Below are positions 1-9,607 of a stretch of 64,000 nt of DNA, piece by piece. Origin of the DNA: Candidatus Absconditabacteria bacterium (GTDB taxonomy: Bacteria; Patescibacteriota; Gracilibacteria; Absconditabacterales; Absconditicoccaceae); assembly GCA_028693445.1 (NCBI GenBank), contig JAQUVI010000001.1, forward strand, positions 310,001 to 374,000, given 5' to 3'. The translations under genes were made by a program, and so were the position numbers. Each line of letters opens with the position of its first letter. Position 1 is the stretch's first letter. The notes below the pieces were generated by a model. The model saw only the letters and a list, made by a program, of their open reading frames with translations. It did not search any database and was not told where the DNA came from.

Positions 1-2204
1 AGTGATTCGAATTTCGCTTTTTCTGCTACTTTTTCTTGGAGAGAAAATGTTTTATTGCTCCATGCTTGCATAAGTTTTTCTAGTTGTCATTTGGACATCG
101 CATATCTTTGGCGAGATTGTTTTCTTACTTTATCGATAAGTTCAAGAGATCATTCAGCTTTAATTGGTCATAATGTTTTCATACTAAACGGATCCGAAGA
201 AATTCCATCGATCATCAGTCTAGTATAAGCAGTATATTTTGGCAAAGAAATCAAATCATTGACCTCAGCCATATTTTTGAATTGTGTAGTCATATGAGCG
301 GCATCATCAGATCCTATTGTCATACAAATTGTTGTTCATACATTACCAAAAATAGCATCTCTAATTTCAGGCATCAATTGCGAAATATATTGGTTTGCTA
401 CAATAAGTGCCAATTTATATTTTCTCGCTTCCGACAAGATTGTAGTAAATGATTCTGATGCAAAATTTTGAAACTCATCTATATAAAGATAAAAATCTCT
501 TCTCATATGTGCAGGAATATCAGCTCTCGACATGGCATCAATTTGAAATTTGGTCACCAACAACGATCCAATCATATTTGCATTATCTTCTCAGATTCTT
601 CATTTGGATAGATTTACCAAGATAATTTTTCCTTCATCCATAGCTTTTCTGAGGTTCAATTTGGTTCTTGGTTGTCCAAAGATGTTTCTCACGAGTTTTG
701 ATGACAAAAATTGTCCAACTTTGTTGGTAATAGGACCAGCTGCTTCTTCTCTTTGCTTATCATTTCGTTTGTTAAATTCATTGTTCCAAAATTTCAAAAC
801 CACACTATCTTTTATACAAGAGATCACTTCTTCACGGAAATTTTTGTCGGTAAGCATTCTCAAAATATGCATCAATGTAGCATTTGGATAATCCACAAGC
901 GACAAAACAATATTTCTCAAAATATATTCCAATCTTGGTCCCCAACTATTTCCAAATAATTTCTTAAATGTAGAAACAACTCCAGATGCAACCAGACTTC
1001 TTTCTTCTTCTGTATCTGCCTGCAACAAATTAAATCCAATAGGAAAATCAGAATCTGCTACATCAAACAAAATCACATCATTTATTCTATGAGTAGGAAT
1101 ATATTCCAAAACTGTATCTACCAATTCTCCGTGAGGATCGAGCAAACAAAGTCCATTCCCAGCTTGCATATCGCTAGCAATAAGGTTGGAAATCAAGGTA
1201 GATTTTCCCGTACCTGTTTTACCCATAATATACATATGTCTAAACTTATCTTCTTTCCTGATTCCAAAAGTAATTGCATCTCCTCTATAATCAGTTTTTC
1301 AAAGGACAGTTAATTCTTGTCCGGCATTTGGCGTGTTGTAAGTTGTAGGTATATTTGTAGGATAAGGAAGTTTTCTATACAAAGTATATTCCAATCCTTT
1401 TGTAAAATTTGCCAATGTTGGAAGATGAAAGAAACTCACAGATTGATCGTAAGTCATAGCTATTTTTTTGGGTTTTTTTGTGAATTTTATTGATCAATTT
1501 TCAAAAAAAGTTGCAAATGCTGATTTTATATTTGATTTTGTGGTTTCCAATAAATATTTATCTTTGCTTTTTATATGATATCACATTGTCATAAATAAAT
1601 CTGGTTTTTCTTCTTTTTCTTCTTTTCAATCTTCGTTTGTTTTTGCTTTTGGAGATCGAAATCGTGTGATTAGATCTTTGATTGTATTTAAGAAACTTTT
1701 TTTGGTTTTGAATGTATATGTAAATACAGTATCCAATCTTGATTCTGAATCTATAGTATTGTACAAAGAAAGTATAGTAGTCATAGGATCCATATAAGTT
1801 CCGTCTCTTACAAAATCATCTTTTGATAAGACAGCGGCATTATCTTTTGCTATAATGTATTCCAAACTTTTGTATAAATGGGGATTTTCTACTTCCACTA
1901 AATCAGAAGTTGGAAAACTAGCATAAAAAGTATTTTGAAAAAATTGCTTGAAATCTTTTGGAAGTCAAACAAATAATTTGATATTACGATTATTTCCTCT
2001 AATCAAAAAAGTAAGTTGTTTCGTTTTGAGGCTTATAAGGTTTTTACTTACAGTTTCCCAGTGGTTGATACCACGATCATTATCTTTGAAAGGTTTGATT
2101 TGAAAAAAAATTGTGTTTCCCTGAATTTGAGGAACTGGTGTGGAAGAAATTCAACCACTCGCTTCAGCAAGCATTTTGCCGAGTTTTTCTGCTGATTTAA
2201 ACAT
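1..2204 (-). CDS. VirD4/TraG-type conjugative coupling ATPase, C-terminus off the window
   Basis: At least 734 residues; the reading frame is still open at base 1. Walker A GKTGTGKST lies at about residues 328-336 and Walker B LYIDEF at about 573-578, followed by a sensor-like Asn in VANQYISQ. This order fits the VirD4/TraG/TraD family of membrane-associated pumps that feed DNA or protein into type IV secretion channels, and such genes are common in CPR genomes. Roughly the first 300 residues show no ATPase motif. ATG at 2204 was chosen; an in-frame ATG at 2231 is an alternative, 15 bases after the predicted transcription start. Several TGA codons are read as Gly. It probably partners the VirB4-like gene at 58374-60419, although the two are far apart here. 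Whether it drives conjugation, DNA uptake or pilus function cannot be told from sequence. Confidence 0.85.
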
Positions 2205-2252
2205 ATATTCTTTTTTTGTTTGTAAAAGCATTGGAATACCATTGCTAGAGTG

Positions 2253-2280
2253 ATTATATCTAATTTATCAAAAAATACAA
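2253..2280 (-). promoter_or_regulatory. Probable sigma70-type promoter of the VirD4-like gene
   Basis: On the minus strand TTGTAT (2275-2280) and a perfect TATAAT (2253-2258) are separated by 16 bases, about 50 bases upstream of the chosen ATG. The -10 is strong and the -35 weak (3 of 6). Confidence 0.45.
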
Positions 2281-2383
2281 GTAAAATTAGCTGTTTTAAA
2301 TCTTGTAATTTGATATACGAAGGTTATCATGATTTTGTAAAAAATATCTTATATTTCATTTCTTTTAGTTTATTTTTTATGGT

Positions 2384-2626
2384 ATGAAACTTCAATTTCC
2401 TTGTAAAGAACATGATTTTGAACAAGATGGTAACGTACGATGTTGGGAATTAGTAAACAAAAAACATTGCGATCATGCAGCAAAATGTATGCTTCTTGTA
2501 GAAAGAGAACTTTGTGATGTTATGAATGCTCCCAAAAAATTACTTAATAACCAAGAAGATATAAAAGAAGTCTTGGTTAAAGATTTAGGATATCAACCAG
2601 AACCAGAATTTGCTGAAGCAATTTAA
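2384..2626 (+). CDS. Small cysteine-containing protein of unknown function
   Basis: 80 residues with five cysteines (7, 20, 29, 35, 44) plus His 10, 28 and 31 in the first half, and an acidic C-terminus. The Cys/His spacing could bind a metal, but no known zinc-finger pattern is met. No signal peptide or membrane segment is seen. It stands alone between the divergent VirD4-like gene and AMP phosphorylase, with about 120 A/T-rich bases on its 3' side. It uses no TGA codon. Being a real gene is likely from the clean start and compact composition; the function is unknown. Confidence 0.6.
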   Translation: MKLQFPCKEHDFEQDGNVRCWELVNKKHCDHAAKCMLLVERELCDVMNAPKKLLNNQEDIKEVLVKDLGYQPEPEFAEAI

Positions 2627-2744
2627 AATACAACTATTCTTACATAATAAATTTCTTTCAATAAAACTCTTTATTTTTTTGCAAAAATAAAAAATCTGGA
2701 TATACTTAAGGTGTATATCTTTATTTTTTTATGACAAAAACAAA

Positions 2745-4256
2745 ATGGAAAAAACAAACATCTTTCATGCCAAAACCAAATTGGTTGACATCCTAGATGG
2801 TGAGGAGTTTATTGTACTTATAAACGAACAAGAAGCACGAGAATATTGAATCAATGCTTTTGATAAGGTTTCTCTTGGCTATAATTGACAAGAAATTGTA
2901 TTAAACGCAGATCTTACAAATAAAGTAGTAAAATCATGAGAAATATGACTTTTCAAAGATGTTTACGAAAAATACAATATTCCAGCAGATGCAATTGTTA
3001 GTGTTACCTTTACTCAAACAAATGGTAAGGCTATAGATGCTCTCAAAAAAGCTATCAAATGAGAAAAACTTAATTACAAAGAAACATATGCTATTATGAA
3101 AGATATTGCGGATAATCGTTTTACAGATACGCTTATTACATATTATTCTGCGATTGGATTTTTCAAAAAAGCCAGTGATTACGAATTATATGAAATGGCA
3201 AAAGCTATGGCTGAAACATGAGAAATGCTGCATTTTGATGGAGTAGTTGCTGATAAACATTGTATGGGATGAGTTCCAGGAAATGAGACAACTATGATTA
3301 TGATCCCATTACTTGCCTCTCTTGGTATCAAAATGCCAAAAACATTTTCCAAGGCTATTACATCACCAGCAGCTACATGAGAATGTGTAAATGTTCTTAT
3401 GGATATTTCTTTTTCCAAAAAAGAAATTGAAAATTTAGTGAAAAAACAAAATACTTGTTTAGTGCGAGGTGGGGGATTGGATCTTGCACCAGCAGATGAA
3501 AAATTAATCAAAGTTGCTTATCCACTTTCTATGCAATCATATTCGAGAACAGTTGTTTCTATTATGGCAAAAAAATATGCTATGGGAATTACACATTCAT
3601 TGATTGATATTCCTATGGGACCAACTGCAAAAGTTCCAGACATGAAAACAGCAAAACGACTCAAGAAAAAATATGAATATGTTGGTAAAAAACTTGGTAT
3701 GAAAGTCCATGTAGAAATCACAAAAGCAATGGAACCAATCGGCGCAGGAATTTGAGCAACACTTCAAGTTAGAGAAGTGCTTAGAGTATTGCAACAACAC
3801 GAACTTAGACCAATGGATTTACAAACAAAAGCATTACATCTTGCATCCAAAATTATCGAACTTGTAGGTATGGCAAAAGGTAAAAAAGCATATGAACTTG
3901 CATATCAACAACTCAAATCAGGAGCAGCATGGAAAAAAATGCAAGAGATTATCAAAGCTCAAAGATGAAAAAACCCAAATATCAAATCAGAAGAATTGGA
4001 ACTCGCAAAATTCAAAAAAGAAGTAAAAGCAGAAAAAGATGGAACCGTAAAAGTTATAGATATGAAACTCATAAATCTGACTACTAGAGCACTTTGAGCT
4101 CCTATCGACGATCAAGGTGGTCTTTATCTTCACAAAAAACTTGGAGACAAAGTAAAGAAAAACGATATCATCTACGTTATGTACGCCAATCAAAAAAGCA
4201 AAATCGATATGGCTTTGGAAAGTTTGAAATGAAAGAAAATGTACGAGATTAGATAG
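2745..4256 (+). CDS. AMP phosphorylase (archaeal-type, thymidine phosphorylase family)
   Basis: 503 residues, matching the length of archaeal AMP phosphorylases and longer than bacterial thymidine phosphorylase (about 440), because of an N-terminal domain of about 85 residues. The nucleoside-phosphorylase signature KHCMGGVPGNETT starts near residue 171 and [14 protein letters not shown] follows; several of these glycines are TGA. The family converts AMP and phosphate to adenine and ribose-1,5-bisphosphate. In archaea and several CPR lineages this feeds R15P isomerase and a form II/III RuBisCO. Neither partner is in this window, so the pathway role is inferred. ATG 2745 was chosen because it gives the full N-terminal domain; the ATG at 2731 is in another frame. 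Confidence 0.93.
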
Positions 4257-4327
4257 AGCTTAGAGCTTAGAACTTAGAGCTTAGAACTTAGAACTTAGGG
4301 CTTAGGGCTTAGAACTTAGAGCTTAGT
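4257..4327. repeat. Heptanucleotide tandem repeat, consensus GARCTTA
   Basis: About ten consecutive 7-base units (GAGCTTA, GAACTTA, GGGCTTA) start directly after the AMP phosphorylase stop codon. Related arrays occur near 6567-6595, 10118-10160 and 25712-25785. Confidence 0.85.
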
Positions 4328-4330
4328 TAT

Positions 4331-4447
4331 TCTCTTTGTCTCATTGAGCCAAAGCCTTGAGTCTAGTCGAAAGGGATGTCGAAATGAATAAGAGAACTTA
4401 TTCTCTTCATTTCCTTCGACTGACGCTCAGGACTCAGAGAGACAAAG
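4331..4447. repeat. Intergenic hairpin element, copy 1
   Basis: An imperfect inverted repeat: CTTTGTCTC near the left end pairs with GAGACAAAG at the right end, with further pairing inside (AGTCGAAAGG against CCTTCGACT). The segment from TCTCTTTGTCTCATTGAGCC is repeated at 7902-8010. No ORF is present. It resembles a REP/MITE-like non-coding element, an interpretation that rests on the palindromic form and the second copy. Confidence 0.7.
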
Positions 4448-4516
4448 TTCAAAAGTCTAAAAGGAATAAGGCTAATTTATAAAACTTAGAACTAATTTTA
4501 CAAAGTAAAATTATCC

Positions 4517-5515
4517 ATGCCTCAAATTATTGCAACATTATGACCATCTACAAATACTGTAGAAATCTTACAACAACTCTATAAAGATTGAGTTCGTACA
4601 CTAAGATTTAATTTTACGCATGAAACAAAAAAAACAGCATTGGCTAGAATATCTATGATTAGACAAGCAGAGAAAGAGGTTGATGGTAAATTTGAATTGA
4701 TGATGGATATCGAATGACCAAGTATCAGAACTGGTATAATCAAAGAACCAAGACTCTATCAAAAATGAGAGCTTTTTAAAATAGTTGTAGGCAAAACAAA
4801 ACCAGAAAATAATGATATTTGGTGTGATTATTCATGAATTGTAAATGACGTAGATATTGGCGATATAGTCAAAATAGAGTCTGGACTTTTTGATGCGGTT
4901 GTCCGTAAAAAATGATCAGATTATATTTTGTTGGAAGCTTTAAATGAATTTTCTATGACATCCAAAAGACACATTAATTTACCAGGGGTTCATATGGATT
5001 TGCCGACAATCACAGAAAAAGATAAAGAAAATATTTCTTTTGCATTGGAGAATTGATTTGAACAAATAGCTATTAGTTTTTGTAGAAATGCTGCAGATAT
5101 CCAAGAAGTCAGACAACTTATCAATAATTCAAATCAGACCAAGCTTATCGCTAAGATAGAAAATCAAGAAGGACTAGATCATATAGATGAGATTATTGAT
5201 GCAAGTGATATGGTTATGGTAGCAAGAGGGGATTTATGAACAGAATTACCGATAGAAAAAATCCCAGAAATCCAAATGGATATCGTAAAAAAATGTAAAA
5301 TTAAACATACACCAGTAATTATAGCCACTCAGATGCTCAGCTCTATGGTAAACAGTCCTGCGCCTACCAGAGCAGAAGTTTCTGACATATTCCTCGCAAT
5401 CATCGAAGGCGCAGACTATTTGATGCTTTCTGAAGAAACCACCATTGGACTTCATCCAGTAGAATCAGTACAAATGATGAACCGCGTGATCGCCGAAGTC
5501 CAAAATGGTCGATAA
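4517..5515 (+). CDS. pyk: Pyruvate kinase lacking the C-terminal regulatory domain
   Basis: 332 residues, about 140 shorter than ordinary pyruvate kinase. The catalytic barrel is complete: substrate and nucleotide loop RFNFTHE, DIEGPSIRTG, catalytic lysine in IAKIENQEG, metal site VARGDLGTEL and signature ATQMLSSM...PTRAEVSDI. The protein stops soon after ETTIGLHPVESV, just where the C-terminal domain that usually forms the allosteric interface would begin. It catalyses PEP + ADP to pyruvate + ATP, the last step of glycolysis. The short form may be unregulated. In-frame TGA codons sit at conserved glycines. It follows AMP phosphorylase across a 260-base repeat-filled spacer. Confidence 0.93.
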
Positions 5516-5528
5516 AAACAACGAAAAT

Positions 5529-5557
5529 TTGACAAAAAGCAAAATTTAGATTATAAT
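5529..5557 (+). promoter_or_regulatory. Perfect-consensus sigma70 promoter
   Basis: TTGACA (5529-5534) and TATAAT (5552-5557) with a 17-base spacer, both hexamers exact, 33 bases before the ATG at 5591. This shows that the host uses ordinary housekeeping promoter elements. Confidence 0.8.
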
Positions 5558-5590
5558 TAATTAACATTTATCTTTTATTTATCAAACACA

Positions 5591-5797
5591 ATGAAAAAAC
5601 TTATCAAAAAAGTAATGTCCAAAACAAAGTCATTTAATATTGTCGACTACAGTGTACTTAAATTATGTATATTCTTTTTTGGTCTTTGGATTGCTACAGT
5701 TATTCCTGTAATGACAGAAGTAAATCCTTGGATTTATGGAGCAGTTTGGGCAGTTTTGTATGTTTATTTAATTTGGAAAGTATTAAAAAAAGACTAA
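5591..5797 (+). CDS. Small two-helix membrane protein, unknown function
   Basis: 68 residues: a basic N-terminus (MKKLIKKVMSKTK), then two hydrophobic segments at about residues 24-42 and 47-63 separated by a short TEVNPW turn, then KVLKKD. By the positive-inside rule both ends should face the cytoplasm. It has its own strong promoter and a strong terminator downstream, so it is a monocistronic gene. No family was recognised. Confidence 0.7.
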   Translation: MKKLIKKVMSKTKSFNIVDYSVLKLCIFFFGLWIATVIPVMTEVNPWIYGAVWAVLYVYLIWKVLKKD

Positions 5798-5814
5798 AAA
5801 TAATTTTTTATAAA

Positions 5815-5842
5815 GAAAAAGCCGCAAATGCGGCTTTTTTTG
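5815..5842. terminator. Bidirectional intrinsic terminator
   Basis: GCCGCA/TGCGGC stem flanked by A5 on the left and T7 on the right, between convergent genes ending at 5797 (+) and 5856 (-). Confidence 0.9.
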
Positions 5843-5855
5843 TATTTATGCTTTT

Positions 5856-6131
5856 TTAGTGATGATGTTTTCCGCAACATTCATCGTCTTTTTTGTTTTC
5901 ACAATCATCATTTCATCCACAACATCAATCATGGTGTTTATGAGTGTGATGATGACCGTTATGAGCTTCAGCTTGTTGTTTCATGTATGTCAACGAATCA
6001 AAAAATCCACCAATCATAGCTTCCATAATCTGATCATTAGCTAGTTTTTGATTTGGATAAAGTTTATTCAATTCTTCCAATAATCTATTAAACTCAGCAA
6101 GTGTTTTGTCTGATACTTCAATATGCGCCAT
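5856..6131 (-). CDS. Small protein with His/Cys-rich metal-binding-like tail
   Basis: 91 residues. Residues 1-55 look like a compact helical domain (SDKTLAEFNRLLEELNKLYP). The tail has clustered His and Cys: HNGHHHTHKHHDGCCGG, then a Cys, then DDECCGKHHH at the very end. Two glycines in this tail are TGA, so standard-code callers lose the Cys part. The composition suggests binding of soft or transition metals such as Ni, Zn or Cu. Storage, chaperone or sensing roles are all possible. No signal peptide, so probably cytosolic. It is followed on the other side by a shared terminator. Confidence 0.75.
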
Positions 6132-6186
6132 TTGTATTTATTTATTATATAAAAAGAATGTAGAACTTAGTTGGTAGAACTTAGAT

Positions 6187-6543
6187 TTATTTTAGTGATA
6201 CAATAAACCCAGATAACATTTTCAATATTTCACTTATCTCTGTTAATATTTCGTTTGTTTCCGCTTCCTTGATATAACCTAATCTTTTTGCTATAATAAT
6301 TTGAGTTTCTAATTCAGCTGTTGATCATTTAGCTATACGCAAAAAATTTTGTTTATCTTTGCTGGTTCATCTTTGGTTTCATTCAGCAATATTTGAAGCT
6401 ATTGATATAGCACACCTTCTTATTTGACTTATTAATCAGTAAGTCTCTTCTTTTGGAAATAATCACGTAATTTTATAAATTTGTTCAATTAGATCCATTG
6501 ATTTTTGTCGTACAATTAGTTTTTGATAATTACTCTTTTCCAT
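6187..6543 (-). CDS. Four-helix-bundle protein (S23/IVP family)
   Basis: 118 residues with the family's conserved stretches SIASNIAEGNQRGTSKD and AKGSTAELETQ; three of these glycines are TGA. The family includes ORFs inside 23S rRNA intervening sequences and is related to DGR Avd proteins, but this gene stands alone between pheS and the His-rich gene, with no reverse transcriptase nearby. It is divergent in sequence from the Avd-like gene at 39874. Typical members form pentameric nucleic-acid-binding barrels; the exact role here is unknown. Confidence 0.85.
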
Positions 6544-6566
6544 TATAATTAAAATTATAAAAATCA

Positions 6567-6595
6567 CCCTCTAAGTTCTAAGCTCTAAGTTCTAA
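6567..6595. repeat. Short heptamer array (complement of GARCTTA)
   Basis: Four units of the CTAAGTT/CTAAGCT type. The last unit overlaps the stop codon of pheS (CTA at 6592-6594 is TAG on the minus strand). Confidence 0.7.
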
Positions 6596-7611
6596 AATGA
6601 TTGTGCGAATCTTAAATCACCATTGGTAAAATATCTGATATCTTTGATTCCGTATCTTACTGCAGCAAGTCTGCTAAGTCCCATTCCAAAGGCAAATCCT
6701 GAATATTCTTTTGGATCAACGCCAGCCATTTCCAAAACTTTTGGATGAATCATACCAGCGCCCAAAAGTTCCATCCATTTTGACATGGTTTTTTTTCCTG
6801 TTTTGGGGTCGGTAATTTCATATCTAGCATCTATTTCAAATCATGGCTCTACAAATGGGAAATATCATGGTCTCATTCTTGTTTCTACATCTTTTTTTAA
6901 GATTGCAGAAAGTAATTTTTCTATCATATGTTTTGCATGAGCTATTGTAACTCATTTATCAACAACTATTCCTTCAAGCTGGTAAAACATCGTATCATGT
7001 GTTGCATCCATATTTTCGTACCTATATACTTTCCCTGGAACAACAGCTTTCAAAGGCACACCATATTTTTTGATCATAAAATTTTGCATAGAAGAAGTTT
7101 GTGTTCTCAAAATCAATGGTTCTCCACGAGGGTCAGTTTCTTTTAGATAGATAGTATCTTGCATTTCTGTTGCAGGATGACTAAGTGGAATATTCACCGA
7201 CTCAAAATTTTCAAATTTTGTCACAACATCTGTTCCGTATTCGATGATAAATCACATAGATTTACATACTTCTTCAGCTTCTCTTCTAACCTCAGCCAAA
7301 AGTGAACGATGTCATATATTATAAGGTGATTTTTCCAAAGAAAAATCAACCAGATCTTTATTCAAAGACTCATTAATTTGATATATACTTAATTCCTGTA
7401 ACTTAGCTTCATAAGCTTCATTAAGCAATGTTTTTGCTTCAGACAAAGTCTTTCCCGCTTCTTTTTTTTCTTCCGGACTTAAACTAGCCATTTCTTTGAA
7501 AGCTAGAGTAAGAGATCATTGTTTCCCCAAATATTTTTGGAAAACTTCTTCAAGTTGTTCCAATGTTTGTATTGTTTCCAATTCTTTTAAAGCTCATTTG
7601 TAATCAAACAT
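6592..7611 (-). CDS. pheS: Phenylalanyl-tRNA synthetase alpha subunit
   Basis: 339 residues, normal for PheS. The N-terminal coiled-coil region (to about residue 90) is followed by the class II catalytic core: [11 protein letters not shown], then RTQTSSMQ (motif 1-2 region), [10 protein letters not shown], and motif 3 [12 protein letters not shown] near the C-terminus. It charges tRNA-Phe as part of an alpha2-beta2 enzyme. The beta subunit (pheT), usually adjacent, is not in this window. Several conserved glycines are TGA. ATG 7611 gives the expected N-terminus. Confidence 0.96.
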
Positions 7612-8069
7612 TCTATATAATAATAATTAAAAAATTCAATTCACATTTTTTATAGATTCTGATTTCTCTTTCAATGGAAAATCGTTTATTATTTATTTGT
7701 TAATATTTCCTAAATTATGTCAACCTTAATTTCTCTTCAAATGTTGGATTTCTTTGCAGAATTTTGATTTAGGGATAAAATTAAATAGAAAGAATAGACA
7801 AGATTAGATTATTAGACAGATTAGACACGCTATCGCTTTAGATAGAATAGACAGGATTAGTTTTAAATAGAATAATAAGTATTGTCTTCTTCGTTACGAG
7901 CTTCTCTTTGTCTCATTGAGCCAAAGTCCTGAATAAAATGAAGGAAATGTCGAAATGAATAAGAGAACTTAGAATTGTTTTATTCTCTTCATTTCTTTCA
8001 GAGAGACAAAAAACAATTAACGCAATAATCTATCTAACCCATTTAAATTTTACAACATAAAACAAAAGA
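7612..8069. other. Gene-free spacer with repeats
   Basis: 458 bases without a credible ORF. It holds a degenerate GATTAGA-type heptamer stretch (about 7783-7862), the second copy of the hairpin element (7902-8010) and AT-rich sequence. No tRNA or conserved leader was seen. Confidence 0.7.
7902..8010. repeat. Intergenic hairpin element, copy 2
   Basis: The left part repeats copy 1 (4331-4447), sharing TTCTCTTTGTCTCATTGAGC and GTCGAAATGAATAAGAGAAC. The right end TCAGAGAGACAAA pairs with the left end. The middle differs from copy 1, but arm order and ends are conserved. Confidence 0.7.
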
Positions 8070-8735
8070 ATGCATATCGACAATCTCATTGAAATGAGAA
8101 ACCTTACCCGGGGTTATCCAGAAAGTCCAATATTGTTATTTAATCATTATAACTTTTCTCTCAAAAAGGGAGAATTTTGTGTGATTATGGGAAAATCTGG
8201 TACAGGAAAATCAACTCTTGCAAGAATTATTACTTGAGAAAAAAAAGTAGGAGAAAAAATGATTTACCATAAACATGAAGATATATCCAAATATACAGAT
8301 GAAGAAATGCAAACATATAGAAGAAAAATATGAATTATATTTCAGGATTATAAATTAATTGAATATATGACAGTTAAGGAAAATATTATATATCCTTTGG
8401 TTTTATATGGAGTAGGGGATTCTATTATAGAAGCAAAATATAAAAAACTTCAACAAAAATATGATATTACTCATCTGGAAAATCTGTCTGTAAAGTTTTT
8501 GAGTGCTTGAGAAAAGCAAAAAGTATCTTTTGCTAGAGCATTAATTCATGAACCAGAATTTATTATAGCAGATGAGCCAACATGAAATCTTGATCGAGAA
8601 CATACTCAAACTATTTGAGACCTGCTGATTAAATCAAACCAAAATTGAAATACTGTTTTGTTAATTACTCATGATATTCATTTGGTAAATTATTTAAAAG
8701 AAAAACATCAAATCAGATTGGAAATACTTGGTTAG
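8070..8735 (+). CDS. FtsE-like ABC transporter ATP-binding protein
   Basis: 221 residues, a single ABC ATPase domain: Walker A GKSGTGKST near residues 41-49, Q-loop IIFQDYKLI, a slightly off-consensus signature LSAGEKQKV, Walker B FIIADEPTGNLD and H-loop ITHD. Closest in overall form to FtsE/LolD. FtsE normally pairs with the membrane protein FtsX, but the next gene is soluble and unlike FtsX, so the membrane partner must be elsewhere. TGA encodes Gly in the signature and Walker B. The start at 8070 was taken as the first ATG; 8093 is not in frame. Confidence 0.85.
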
Positions 8736-8772
8736 TTTACTGTTCTTTTATATTTTTTATTTTTTGTTACTC

Positions 8773-9252
8773 ATGACGAAGAAACATACTATTTTAGATA
8801 CAATAATTGCAGATATTAGTTCTTTGGATATTGCTTGATATCTCAAAGAAGAAATTTCTTCTTTATTTAAAAATCTTCATTATTATAAACTCAAGAATAT
8901 TCATCAAAATATTGATGCTCTCAAAGAATATTTACATTTTCTTGATCACAATAGTACTCAACAAATTTATGCTTTAGAGTATATTGAAAATGTAGATTTG
9001 CCAGAGAATAGTCATGACTTATTATATTATGTCTCACAAAAGTGATTGGAAAAAGTTGGACATCAAAAACTTCGTCAAAAAATATGGGAAGACCATTATA
9101 GTCTTTCGTATATTATGCAAGCGGTAAAAGGTTTTTTGTTGTTAACTGCTGATGAGTTCTGTAATGCGTCGCCAACAAGAATGTCTATAAATAGAATACT
9201 TCGACAAAATCAATTGGTTTGAAAAAAAGAATATACAAATAATGTCTTGTAA
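8773..9252 (+). CDS. Hypothetical protein, predicted soluble and helical
   Basis: 159 residues, 37 bases after the FtsE-like gene and followed by a strong terminator, so probably co-transcribed with it. No transmembrane segment. Rich in Leu, His, Tyr and Lys, with likely helices at residues 20-60 and 95-125. No motif recognised. Two in-frame TGA codons confirm that it belongs to the recoded host. Confidence 0.65.
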
Positions 9253-9367
9253 TAATATTTCTTTTGTTTATAGTACAACCTATAGATGATGAGCTTCAGA
9301 TTGTTTTTTAGATTAAAATTTTAGGTTTCAACACAAAGCTTTTTTTGTTTAAATCTTGCTCATTATC

Positions 9368-9398
9368 TCCCCTGGTATTTTCCAGGGGATTTTTTTTA
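9368..9398 (+). terminator. Intrinsic terminator
   Basis: TCCCCTGG/CCAGGGGA stem followed by eight T residues; it ends the FtsE-like transcription unit upstream of the L10 leader. Confidence 0.9.
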
Positions 9399-9419
9399 AT
9401 ATCTTTTTTAAAAAAGGGC

Positions 9420-9447
9420 TTGATTTTTGTTTCTGTTTTGTTAAATT
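9420..9447 (+). promoter_or_regulatory. Probable promoter of the rplJ leader
   Basis: TTGATT (9420-9425) and TAAATT (9442-9447) with a 16-base spacer, just upstream of the L10 leader RNA. Confidence 0.45.
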
Positions 9448-9454
9448 CAACCCG

Positions 9455-9511
9455 TAAACCAAAGACCGTAGGCAGTTAGTTCTTACAAGAAACATAAGTT
9501 CCTACCGAGGA
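9455..9511 (+). ncRNA. Ribosomal protein L10 leader RNA
   Basis: The segment reads AAACCAAAGACCGTAGGC, then a variable arm, then CCTACCGAGG. GTAGG pairs with CCTAC, and the conserved AAAGACCG and CCGAGG flanks match the known L10 leader (kink-turn type binding site for L10-L12) found before rplJ in many bacteria. It sits about 100 bases upstream of rplJ. Excess L10(L12) binding is expected to repress rplJL. The identification is by pattern recall, not a covariance search. Confidence 0.85.
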
Positions 9512-9561
9512 TATTCATAAAAAACGAGAAAGTATTTAGCTTTCTTTTCTATGTAATAATC

Positions 9562-9587
9562 TCGATCATTGGTGATCGATTTTTTTA
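9562..9587 (+). terminator. Attenuator terminator between L10 leader and rplJ
   Basis: Perfect CGATCA/TGATCG stem with a TTGG loop followed by T7, located after the leader but 20 bases before the rplJ ATG. This position suggests conditional termination controlled by L10 binding. Confidence 0.8.
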
Positions 9588-9607
9588 GTTTTAGAAGTAT
9601 GTAGTAA

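Noticed and set aside
2731-2744. ATG at 2731 as an upstream start of AMP phosphorylase
   Set aside because: Different reading frame from the enzyme and closes at a stop after about 20 codons.
4257-4327. Heptamer arrays as telomere-like or CRISPR-like repeats
   Set aside because: Arrays are short, degenerate, internal and lack spacers; kept only as minisatellites.
6187-6543. Four-helix-bundle gene as part of a second DGR or an rRNA intervening sequence
   Set aside because: No RT, TR/VR pair or rRNA sequence nearby; kept as a stand-alone family member.
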